Source: Anaeromyces robustus
Taxonomy: Eukaryota; Neocallimastigomycota; Neocallimastigomycetes; Neocallimastigales; Neocallimastigaceae
Length of the DNA stretch: 24,193 nt
Direction of reading: 5' to 3'
Assembly: GCA_002104895.1 (NCBI GenBank)
Contig: MCFG01000607.1
Location: 1 to 24,193, forward strand
Shown piece by piece: positions 15,848 to 24,193 of this stretch. The position numbers were made by a program, and so were the translations under genes. Each line of letters begins with the position of its first letter. Position 1 is the stretch's first letter. Under the pieces are notes generated by a model that was not told the DNA's origin, made no database searches, and saw only the letters and a list, made by a program, of their open reading frames with translations.

Positions 15848-16166
15848 TGTAACGAATCCCTCAATTAGTAAAATAGTAACCATGGTCTAGTGGTTAGTAA
15901 CTATGACCATCTGGGCGAACACTCTGGGTTCGACTCACACCTTGTTCCAAATTTTATAAAAATTTTATTTTAAATTTATTTATTATAAATTTCTGTATTT
16001 TATTCTGTATTTGTTTCTGTATTTTATTCTGTATTTGTTTCTGTATTTTATTTCTGTATTTCTTTATAGAATTACATGGAATAGAATTAGAAACTTTAAG
16101 AAAAAATTATATAATATTTCTTTATTTTTCTATGAGATTCATTTTATAACAAAATATCTTAGTTTC
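15848..16166 (+). repeat. Family-1 LTR, first 319 bp, interrupted by E2
   Basis: It begins TGTAACGAATCCC and follows the solo LTR to position about 300, then stops where E2's LTR starts. The missing half should lie beyond E2. It has an extra copy of a 24-bp attctgtatttgtttctgta unit. The tRNA-like unit is present, but the TATA box is lost. Confidence 0.8.
15876..15948 (+). promoter_or_regulatory. tRNA-like Pol III unit in the truncated LTR
   Basis: Same A box, B box and spacing as the solo LTR, at LTR positions 29-101. Confidence 0.68.
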
Positions 16167-16649
16167 TGTAACGGAACGGTTGTTCCAATATTACAATTGA
16201 CACCAAAATTTGAAGTAAACACAAACAAAATAAAATTTAAAATAAAAGATACTTATTGCAATATCAGAACACCTTTCCTTTGTTAACCTGAAAGGTCGGT
16301 GTCGAGATATATATATTAGTAAGATTTAGTTTTAAGTTTTATTTTATTTTTATTTAAAATATGTTTTATTAGAATTTAGTTTTATTAATTATTAAAAATT
16401 AATAATAACTAATCTTTGTAGTATTTCGAACTACTTATGAATTAATTATTACTAATATTGTAATAAATTGTAAAAAATAAGTAAATTATTTTACACAATT
16501 ATTTTGATTGACCCAACAGGTCTACACAAAAAGTAAATCAGAAAAGAAAATTGGTTTTATAAGAACTTGTTTTATTAGATTTATTAAAAGTAAAAATTTA
16601 TTTATTTATTAATTAATTTTGTAATATTCTGAATTACTTATAATTAATT

Positions 16650-16698
16650 AATAAAATCGCGAAGAATTAATCATTTAAAAATTTTACACCTATTTATA
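16650..16698 (-). promoter_or_regulatory. E2 LTR TATA box and start 11-mer
   Basis: TATAAATA at 16698-16691 and GCGATTTTATT at 16660-16650, 38 nt apart. The predicted primer site AATAAAATCGC should lie in E2's displaced 5' part. Confidence 0.6.
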
Positions 16699-16921
16699 CT
16701 TTTTACGGAAAAATAGTTTTCTTCGTAAAAAGTTGTTTAAAATTTCTAGAAACTTTTGATTAAAATCTTATGGAAAAATTTAGAAAAATTTAATATAAAA
16801 GTTGTCTTAAAATTTTTGATTGTATTCTATTAATTTCTACGTAAAATACAGAAATAAAAATACAGAAATAAAATACAGAAATTCATAATAAAAATTTAAA
16901 AAATAAAATTTTTATAAAGTT

Positions 16922-16994
16922 TGTAACAAGTGTGAGTCGAACCCAGAGTGTTCGCCCAGATGGTCATAGTGACTAACCACTAGACCATGGTTAC
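16922..16994 (-). promoter_or_regulatory. tRNA-like Pol III unit in E2 LTR
   Basis: The A and B boxes are conserved with the family-1 copies even though the middle of this LTR has diverged, which suggests selection or shared origin of the U3 edge. Confidence 0.68.
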
Positions 16995-17022
16995 TATTTT
17001 ATTAATTGTGAGATTCGTTACA

Positions 17023-17037
17023 TGGTCCTCCTTCAGG
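17023..17037 (-). promoter_or_regulatory. E2 polypurine tract
   Basis: CCTGAAGGAGGACCA on the minus strand, directly before the LTR and identical to E1's. Confidence 0.75.
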
Positions 17038-17405
17038 ATTCGGATACCAGACGAATCTTAAAGCTAGGCTAAACTATACTAAGAAAATTTTTAAATTTTA
17101 AACTATACTATATAGGTGTAAAAATAAGATAATTTGATATTAATAAAGATACATGAATATTAATAAGGTTTACATGATATTAATAAAAATTTTTTATTTC
17201 ATAAGAATATTAATAAGTTTTAATTTTATAAGTTTGATATTAATAAAGTAATTATTTGACTAAGTAATATTAATAAATTTTAATTTTATAACTAATATAG
17301 GTTTGATATTAATAAGTATTGATAAATTTTAGTTTTTTAACTAAGTAATAAATTTAGTTTGATATTAATAAAGTATTAGATAAATTCGTTCAGAATCTAA
17401 GTTCT
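17038..17405 (-). other. E2 3' untranslated region
   Basis: AT-rich with ttgatattaataaa repeats, related to E1's 3' UTR. No gene. Confidence 0.6.
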
Positions 17406-20400
17406 TTAATTTGTTTTATTGAAATTTTTAAGTAATTCTGGACAATTCAAATTTGTTTCTGGCTCCCAAGAAGCTTCTGATAAAGGATAACCTTTCCATT
17501 TTATTAAGTATTGTATTTTTCCGTAATGCTTTCTTTTATCCAGAATTTCTTCGACTTCATATTCCTCTTCTTCATTCACAATTATTGGTGGTGGGGGTGC
17601 TTGCTTCCTTTTGAATTTGTCTTCGAAGTAAGGTTCAAGTTCAGATACATGAATAATTGGATGAATTCTAAGGGTTTTTGGTAGTTCAATTTTATAAGAA
17701 ACTGGGGATACTTTTTCAATAATCCTAAACGGTCCCAATTTTCTTGGTTTAAGCTTTTTATTTTTGTTTCGAATTATTAATGAACTATTAATCCAAACTT
17801 TGTCATTAATTTTATATTCTGGAGCCTTTATACGATGTTTATTCGCAAAAATTTCTTGTTTTTTAACTGCTTGTTTTAGATTTTCTTTTAATTTCTTGAA
17901 TAATTCAGACAAATCTTTTGTAAATTGGTCTGCACGCGGAACATCTGAAGTACTGGGGATTGCTGGAGAAAATCTTGGGTTATATCCATAATTGGCATAG
18001 AATGGGGATTCTTTTAAGGATTCTTGTATTGTGTTGTTATAACAAAATTCTGCGAGATATAAATAGTTGCTCCAATCGGTTCCTTTGAAATTTGAATAGC
18101 ATCTAAGGTACTGTTCGATAACGGAGTTCACCCTCTCCGTTAGGCCATTAGTCTGGTGGTGAAATGGTGAAGAGAGTTTCATCGAAATGTTAAGGGAGTT
18201 GCAAACTGAAGTCCAAAATTTTGAAGTAAACTGGGCACCTCTGTCAGAAAGGATATCAATTGGAAGACCATGAAGTCGAAAAACAGTGTTCATAAAAGCA
18301 TTTGCAGTGTCTTCAGCGGAGGGAACATTGGGAAAGGGAATAAAGTGACCCATTTTTGAAAATCTATCCAAAATAACAAAAATGCAAGTGAAGTTGTTTG
18401 AAGAAGGAAGGTCAGTAATGAAGTCCATTGAGAGGGAAGTCCAAGGGCGATCAGGAATTTCGAGAGGGTTTAAAAATCCGTAAGGTTTATGTCTAAGATC
18501 TTTAGCTCGGCAACAAACTTCGCAGGAGCGTACGTATTCTTTTATATCAGTGTTCATGGAAGGCCACCAGAAATCACGATTGGTTAAAGAGAGAGTTTTC
18601 TTGATGCCAAAGTGTCCAGCAGAGGGAGAATCGTGGCAAATATTAAGAACAAGGGAACGGCAACTAGTTGGCACGTATATTTTACCTTTGAATAGTAAAA
18701 AGTTATTTATTAACGAGAAGTCATTTTGTCCAGAAGAATTATTTGAGATAAGTTTATTATAGGTTTCTTGATAAAATTTATCTTTGGAGTATTCTTTGAT
18801 AATTTTTTCGTTCAAGGATGAAACTATGGAAGCAACTGCACAAAAGTTTTCGGGTCTAAGTACCGAAAAAGGAGTGTCAATGGAAGAAAGTTCTTCATCG
18901 TTGGTAGCATAGTCAGGTCTACGAGAAAGTGCATCAGCTTTGCCATTAGCGGAACCAGCACGATAAACAATTTTGAAGTTAAATTCAGAGAGGAATAAAG
19001 CCCAACGTACTAATCTTTGTGACATCTTTTCGGGTTTCTTTTGGTATAAAAGATTACGGTGGTCAGAAAAAATGGTAAATGGGATCGATGTGCCTTTTAA
19101 TAAGTGTCTCCAATGTTCCAGAGATTCAACAATAGCTAGAAGTTCTTTGTCGTATATCGGGTAGTTCTTTTCTGCAGAGGTAAGAGATCTAGAAAAGAAA
19201 GCAACTGGATGAATTTTGTTATCCTTTAAAGAGTTTTGCGAGAGAATAGCCCCGATGGCAAAATTGCTGCTATCAGTTTCCACTAAGAAGGGTAGATCAC
19301 GATTAGGATAAGCAAGAACTGGAGCAGAAGAGAACTTGTACTTTATTTCTTCAAGGGCATCTTGAGTTTTCGAGGTCCAACTGAATTTTATATGTTTCTT
19401 TAATAGAGAATTAAGAGGATGAGTGATTGCTGCAAATCCAGGAATAAAGCGTCGGTAGTAGTTTGCCAAACCCAAGAATGATTGTAATTGTTTAACGTTT
19501 GCAGGGATAGGCCATTCTAAAATCGAGGAAACCTTTTTTGGGTCCATGAGAATACCATCAGAAGATATTCTGTGACCAAGAAAATCCAAGAAGGGAACAC
19601 AAAATTCGCATTTTTCAAGTTTTGCGAATAGATGGGCTTTTCTTAATCTGTTAAGTACTTCAGATAAATGAACAAAGTGAGTGTCTAAGTCAGGAGAGAA
19701 GATTATTATGTCATCAATATAACAGAAGGCGAATTTACCCAAGACATCTTCTAAAATGTCATTTATAAAGTGTTGAAAAACGGCAGGAGCATTCTTGAGA
19801 CCGAAAGGCATTACTAGGTATTCAAAGTGTCCGTATTTACAAGTAAATGCCGTCTTGAATTCGTCACCTTCTTTGATCCTAACTAGGTTGTATGCCGAAC
19901 GAAGATCTAATTTTGAGAAGACTCTTCCTTTGGATAAATGTTCTAACATGTCGTTAATCAAAGGTAAAGGATAAGAGTCACGGATCGTAATATCGTTCAA
20001 ATGTCGGTAGTCTACTACCATTCTTAGTTCACCATTCTTTTTTAACACAAAAAATACAGGAGCGCCAGCGGGGGATTTAGATTTTCGGATAAATCCTTTT
20101 GCTAAGTTTTCCTCGATGTATTCCTTAAGTGTGGCCGATTCCTTTTCTGTTAAAGGGTAGATTGGCCCATAATATAGCTGAGTGCCAGGAAGAAGGTTTA
20201 TCTCACAATCGTAGGGTCTATGAGGAGGTAGCTCGTTGGCATATATTTCACTGAATACATCTTTAAAAGGCCGAAGTTTAGCAGGTAATAAAGTTTGTAT
20301 TTTGGATTCATTTTCCTTTTTTGTTTCCTTTGGAGGAATGAAGGCAGCAAAAGAACTGGGGAGCATTAGGCAATTTGAAACGCAATGATTTGATTTGAAT

Positions 20401-21285
20401 GAAAGTTCTTTGGTTCCAAAATTAATAGTAGGATTATGTATTGAAAGCCAGTCGGTTCCTAATATGGCGCAATAGGAGGGTAAGTCAAGAACGTAAAATT
20501 TCACTTTGCAATTATGATTTTTATAAGTCATTGAAATGGGAAAGGTTTCACCAAGTATAGTTTGATTTCCTCCAATTCCAGATATCTTGGGAAGATCTGT
20601 TTTAGTCGAGAAGGGTATATTATGTTGTTTAGCATAATATACATCCATAAGGCTAAGTTGAGAGCCGGAATCTAAAAGAATTTTTGTGTTGATGGAGGTA
20701 TTTGAGACTTTGAGAATGAATTCGAAAATTGGTAACTTTAAGTCTGGTTGATCAGAAATTCTTGGCCTTGAACTAAAGTTTGCTTCGGGATTGGTGATAT
20801 GGGAGGTAGTAGAAGCTTTATTCTTTTTTCTAAGTGGACATTTTTCCCACGAATGTTCAGAGGAAGCACAGTATGGGCAAAGATTTTCTCTTCTTCTTCT
20901 TTCCTTTTCTTCGTTCGATAATGGTCCGCGAGGTTTTTGATTTTGTGTTTTCTTGGAAAAACTTGATTTTCTATTGTTGTTGTTTTTGTTGTGATTATTA
21001 TTGTTATTTGATTTATTTTGTGAGGTGAAAAATTGTCTCTGGGTTGAAATTCTGGAGTCAATTCTAGAAGCAATGGTTTGCATGGAGAGAAGTGTTCTAG
21101 GTCCTGGGAACATCTCAAGGATTCTGGTTGCAATTTGATCATTTAATCCAGCGAGAAAGGCATCCATTTTTGCCTCTTCATTCCACGAAGATTCGTCAGA
21201 ATACTTATTAAATTCTATAATATAATTTCGGACATCCCCAAGACGTTTTTGCCTTATGGTTCTTAATTTTTGGTTGGCGATAAAT
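17406..21285 (-). CDS. gag-pol: E2 Gag-Pol polyprotein, 5'-interrupted
   Basis: One frame holds all proteins, with no gag-pol frame change. It is open to 21284; the in-frame ATG at 21167 is internal, because 39 upstream codons match E1 Gag. Numbering from that ATG: CCHC knuckle C97, C100, H105, C110; protease Asp-Ser-Gly 166-168; reverse transcriptase D421 and Tyr-Ile-Asp-Asp 483-486; RNase H D632, E675, D702, D745; integrase H845, H852, C882, C885 and D915-D975-E1011 (35-residue spacing); a canonical chromodomain at about 1202-1250 with W1224 and W1234. All catalytic residues are intact. About 95 N-terminal Gag residues are missing, judged from E1. It is the probable enzyme source for E1-type elements. 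Confidence 0.93.
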
Positions 21286-21303
21286 TGTAACGAATACTAG
21301 AAA

Positions 21304-21379
21304 TTATAGAGTTGGCTTACTCGTTAAGCTCTAGAACTCTGCTCAGTATTCCTGGGTTCAATACACAGGAATGCCTTTT
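21304..21379 (+). promoter_or_regulatory. tRNA-like Pol III unit in E3 LTR
   Basis: A-box-like TGGCTTACTCG at 21313 and B box GGTTCAATACA at 21355-21365, then TTTT at 21376-21379. The T arm is strong: ATTCCTG pairs with CAGGAAT. The box sequences differ from families 1 and 2. Confidence 0.65.
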
Positions 21380-21570
21380 GTTAAAATTTATATTTTTATT
21401 TTTTACTATTTTATTATTTTATTTTTTTATTATTATTTTATTATATATTAATATATTATAAAGTGTATTAAATGATAATATTATTTTATTATAAAAAGGT
21501 TAATAGACCAATTAGATTTAGAATATAATAACTCATGAAAAATGTAATTAAAATATTTTGAAATAATGTT

Positions 21571-21616
21571 TATAAATATTCAAGAATTTTCTCATTTGAA
21601 AATTCGAGTTTTTATT
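21571..21616 (+). promoter_or_regulatory. E3 LTR TATA box and RNA start
   Basis: TATAAATA at 21571-21578 and GAGTTTTTATT at 21606-21616, 35 nt apart. Confidence 0.75.
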
Positions 21617-21758
21617 AACAAAGAAATAATAAAATAAATAAAATTATTTGATACTAACCTGTTGTTTGTTTGTGTCCAATAATTCTTGTTTATTTTCTAA
21701 TATTGAGGTGTTTTTAAGTTTATTAAGAATTATTATTGTTGGACTTCTGTTCTTTACA

Positions 21759-21768
21759 ATAAAAACTC
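21759..21768 (+). promoter_or_regulatory. E3 self-priming primer binding site
   Basis: ATAAAAACTC follows the LTR end. With the last LTR base it complements GAGTTTTTATT perfectly over 11 nt. Confidence 0.8.
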
Positions 21769-21983
21769 CTATAAAATTTTTTAAACACCTTAGTATCAAA
21801 TAATCAAATATAAAATTTTTAAAGACTACTTAAGTAAGTCAGTAAAAATTTATATTAAAGGAAAAGGACGCTGAAAAAATAGAAAAGTCCGTATACTAAT
21901 ATAAATTTTTACCTTTTGGCGCTTAATAGTAATAAAAAATTTTATATAATAATTTTTATAAAACAAAATTTTTTTTGACAATT

Positions 21984-22275
21984 TCAATTTCAGTTCAATT
22001 TTAATTTCAAATCTCAATTTCAATTTCTATCACAATTCAATTAAAACTTCAATTTCAGTTCAATTTTAATTTCAAATCTCAATTTCAATTTCAATTTCAA
22101 TCACGATTCAATTAAAATTTCAATTTCAATTTAAAATCTCAATTTCAACTTCAATTATAATTCAATTAAAATTTCAATTTCAATTTAAAACCTCAATTTC
22201 AATTTCGACTACAATCCAATTAAAATTTCAATTACAATTTAAAATTTCAATTCAAACTTCAATTACAAATCAATT
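21984..22275 (+). repeat. Degenerate higher-order repeat built from TTTCAA
   Basis: Four to five units of roughly 55-70 bp, each running from cttcaatttcag-like to cacaattcaattaaaa, made of diverged TTTCAA words. Confidence 0.7.
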
Positions 22276-22301
<26 letters not shown>

Positions 22302-22306
<5 letters not shown>

Positions 22307-22814
22307 ATTTCAATTTCAATTTCAATTTCAATTTCAATTTCAATTTCAATTTCAATTTCAATTTCAATTTCAATTTCAATTTCAATTTCAATTTCAATTT
22401 CAATTTCAATTTCAATTTCAATTTCAATTTCAATTTCAATTTCAATTTCAATTTCAATTTCAATTTCAATTTCAATTTCAATTTCAATTTCAATTTCAAT
22501 TTCAATTTCAATTTCAATTTCAATTTCAATTTCAATTTCAATTTCAATTTCAATTTCAATTTCAATTTCAATTTCAATTTCAATTTCAATTTCAATTTCA
22601 ATTTCAATTTCAATTTCAATTTCAATTTCAATTTCAATTTCAATTTCAATTTCAATTTCAATTTCAATTTCAATTTCAATTTCAATTTCAATTTCAATTT
22701 CAATTTCAATTTCAATTTCAATTTCAATTTCAATTTCAATTTCAATTTCAATTTCAATTTCAATTTCAATTTCAATTTCAATTTCAATTTCAATTTCAAT
22801 TTCAATTTCAATTT
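22302..22814 (+). repeat. Perfect TTTCAA hexamer microsatellite, about 85 copies
   Basis: About 513 bp of uninterrupted hexamer, preceded by A26. It reads as Lys-Leu repeats on the minus strand, but that frame is a by-product of the repeat. Confidence 0.97.
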
Positions 22815-23657
22815 ATTCTTAATTTTAAATCCAATTTAAATTTAAATTTTGATTACAAATTCCAATTTAGTATTAATTAAAAAAAAAAAAAAAAAAAATT
22901 TTTTTTTTATCATCAAATTTAAATTCAATTGCAAATTGAAATTTCAATCTCAAAATTTCAAAATCAATTCTGTCAATAAAAAAAATCTTTTTTATTTAAA
23001 ACAATACCAAACTAGAAGAGAATAAAACATTACAATTAAAGTAAACTTGACTAAAATATACAAAAAAGGAAAAAAATATGAAAAAAAAATAAATAAATAC
23101 AAAGAAATTTAAATAAATCCAATAATAAAATTTAAATATATAAGTGAATGAATAAATATTTTTTAAATAAATCAATTAATAAGTGAATAAAAATATAATA
23201 TTTAAATAAAACACATAATAAAAAATAAACGAATAATTGTAATAAAACAAATAAAAAAAAAATAATATAAAATATTTTTCTTTTTAATAAAAGAAAAATA
23301 AATATTTTTATATAAATTGTTATAAATTTTCTTTAAATCAGCTTCCTGTGACTTCCTACGCGAGGTAGCTTAATCAACTGCCGATACGTAATACTTTTGT
23401 TTTCTGGGATATTTGACAACTGAGGTAGCTCATATAATTTTTTTCTTAAGGCTAATTAAGTTAGTCGTTAAAAAAAGAAATTAATAATATCCTACCTTTT
23501 ATTAATTTTTAATTAATATTAACAGTCGAATATCTTAGCGTTTATATAACGGTTATAACAAAAGAGCTAAGGGTTCTATCACCTGAAGTTATTTAATAAT
23601 TTATAAATAATTTGTTATAAAAATATTTAATTTTAATTATTAAAAAGAAAATATTAT

Positions 23658-23714
<57 letters not shown>

Positions 23715-24044
23715 CTTTAAGAAAATTTATTGTTGATTTATATAAAAATTTAATATTGATAATTGAAATATCCTTTTCTTATTGATATTGAATTTAACAG
23801 TTTAAATCAGCATAGACGAGCCTTACTAATCAATCAACAGAGGTATAGTAAGGGTGGTAATAAGATCCTGAAGCGCGTGACGGAACATAGATCGCGTGAA
23901 TAGGGTGACGGAAAACGTTTACCATCGGATGAAAGACTCTTGATTAGTAGTCTATTATATTTAAACTGGTCGGAAATTCAATTTCGATAATAACAATATT
24001 AAATTTATTTTTTTATAAACTTATATTACTTGAAAACTCAAAAG

Positions 24045-24075
<31 letters not shown>

Positions 24076-24147
24076 TTATTCTGAAGATATAAATTCGTTT
24101 TAATAAATTAAATTTCTCTTATTATAAATAAAGTAATAACTTTTAAT

Positions 24148-24193
24148 ATGGACGAAGTAAACATCGACAATGCAATCCTGAAAGATGGATTTG
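24148..24193 (+). CDS. gag: E3 Gag, first 15 codons (runs off the window)
   Basis: The ATG at 24148 opens a frame whose residues (acidic start, Asn-rich, then Lys-Asp-Gly-Phe) line up with the E1 Gag N-terminus (Lys-Asp-Gly-Phe at residues 14-17). The position after an E3 LTR and leader supports this. Too short for domain calls. Confidence 0.6.
   Translation, partial: MDEVNIDNAILKDGF

Larger units (their letters stand above)
16167..17022 (-). repeat. E2 3' LTR (family-1 variant, 856 bp)
   Basis: Both ends and the tRNA-like unit match family 1, but about 230 bp around the RNA start (16460-16680) is different sequence. The LTR is about 140 bp longer, and its start 11-mer differs (GCGATTTTATT). 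Confidence 0.85.
16167..21285 (-). mobile_element. E2: autonomous chromovirus, 5' part displaced by E3
   Basis: The 3' LTR (16167-17022), polypurine tract, 3' UTR and a single gag-pol frame are present. The gag start, leader and 5' LTR are cut off at 21285/21286 by E3. E2 was itself inserted into a family-1 LTR after gtttc (16162-16166). Confidence 0.85.
21286..21758 (+). repeat. E3 5' LTR (LTR family 3)
   Basis: It starts TGTAACGAATACTAG where E2's gag frame breaks and ends TTCTTTACA. The end is set by the adjoining primer site, which complements the LTR's own start 11-mer. It has a tRNA-like unit and a TATA box. The second LTR is outside the window. Confidence 0.8.
21769..24147 (+). other. 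E3 5' leader, 2.4 kb, repeat-rich and non-coding
   Basis: No gene is supported. It holds a degenerate and then a perfect TTTCAA array, A runs (22276-22301, 22879-22898, 23664-23710, 24045-24071), and two less AT-rich islands at 23330-23460 and 23800-23960. These share TTTAAATCAGC and GAGGTA motifs. The second island has three GTGA-type repeats (gcgtgacggaa, gcgtgaatag, ggtgacggaaa). Packaging or translation signals are a guess. Confidence 0.6.
21286..24193 (+). mobile_element. E3: LTR retrotransposon inserted in E2 gag (5' part only)
   Basis: Plus-strand LTR (21286-21758), primer site, 2.4-kb leader and a gag start at 24148; the rest lies beyond the window. It faces E2 head to head. The base run before it, TAAAT (21281-21285), is the candidate target duplication. 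Confidence 0.8.

Noticed and set aside
22263-22811. A 182-residue Lys-Leu repeat protein on the minus strand.
   Set aside because: It is only the translation of the TTTCAA microsatellite.
1-24193. CRISPR arrays, rRNA genes or bacterial operons.
   Set aside because: No spaced direct repeats of CRISPR type, no rRNA-like sequence and no ribosome-binding-site-led gene clusters were seen.

Overview
This window is a stack of nested LTR retrotransposons of the Ty3/Gypsy (Metaviridae, chromovirus) type. It lies in extremely AT-rich DNA with long A/T homopolymers, and I see no host gene. The AT content, the Asn/Ser-rich low-complexity proteins, the chromodomain integrases and the Tf1/sushi-like self-priming signals fit an AT-rich fungus, possibly an anaerobic gut fungus (Neocallimastigomycota). 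The organism call is an inference and only weakly supported.

Layout. 1-4144 holds the 3' end of a Gag-protease element (E0, minus strand). It was broken by a solo LTR (S1, 254-947, 5-bp duplication TAAAT) and by a short non-autonomous LTR element (T1, 987-3862, duplication GTATT). T1's 5' LTR is itself split by an unidentified 1.2-kb insert (U1, 1002-2211). 4145-9404 is a second, nearly complete copy of the Gag-protease element (E1, minus): two family-1 LTRs, leader, gag-PR gene, polypurine tract, no reverse transcriptase. 9405-15580 is a different element (M1, minus) with separate gag and pol joined by a -1 frameshift signal. Its gag is cut by a family-1 solo LTR (13679-14393, duplication GATAC), its 5' LTR is 15107-15580, and no 3' LTR is visible. 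15848-16166 is a piece of a family-1 LTR interrupted by E2 (16167-21285, minus), an autonomous relative of E1 with one gag-PR-RT-RH-IN-chromodomain ORF. E2's gag is interrupted in turn by E3 (21286 to beyond the end, plus): LTR, a 2.4-kb leader with about 85 TTTCAA repeats, and the first codons of a gag at 24148.

Shared logic. All promoter-bearing LTRs here have a TATA box 36-41 nt upstream of an 11-mer of form G-N5-TTATT. In the four elements whose 5' LTR/leader junction is visible, the sequence just after the LTR is the exact reverse complement of that 11-mer. This is the signature of Tf1-type self-priming: the 5' end of the RNA folds back as the primer and no tRNA is used.

Most unusual, three LTR families that differ in sequence but share the 5' terminus TGTAACG carry a tRNA-like RNA polymerase III unit (A box, B box 42-44 nt later, T run) about 30-100 bp from the start of U3. 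These LTRs therefore seem to pair a Pol II TATA promoter with an embedded Pol III promoter, reminiscent of the 5S-carrying Cassandra elements of plants but tRNA-based.
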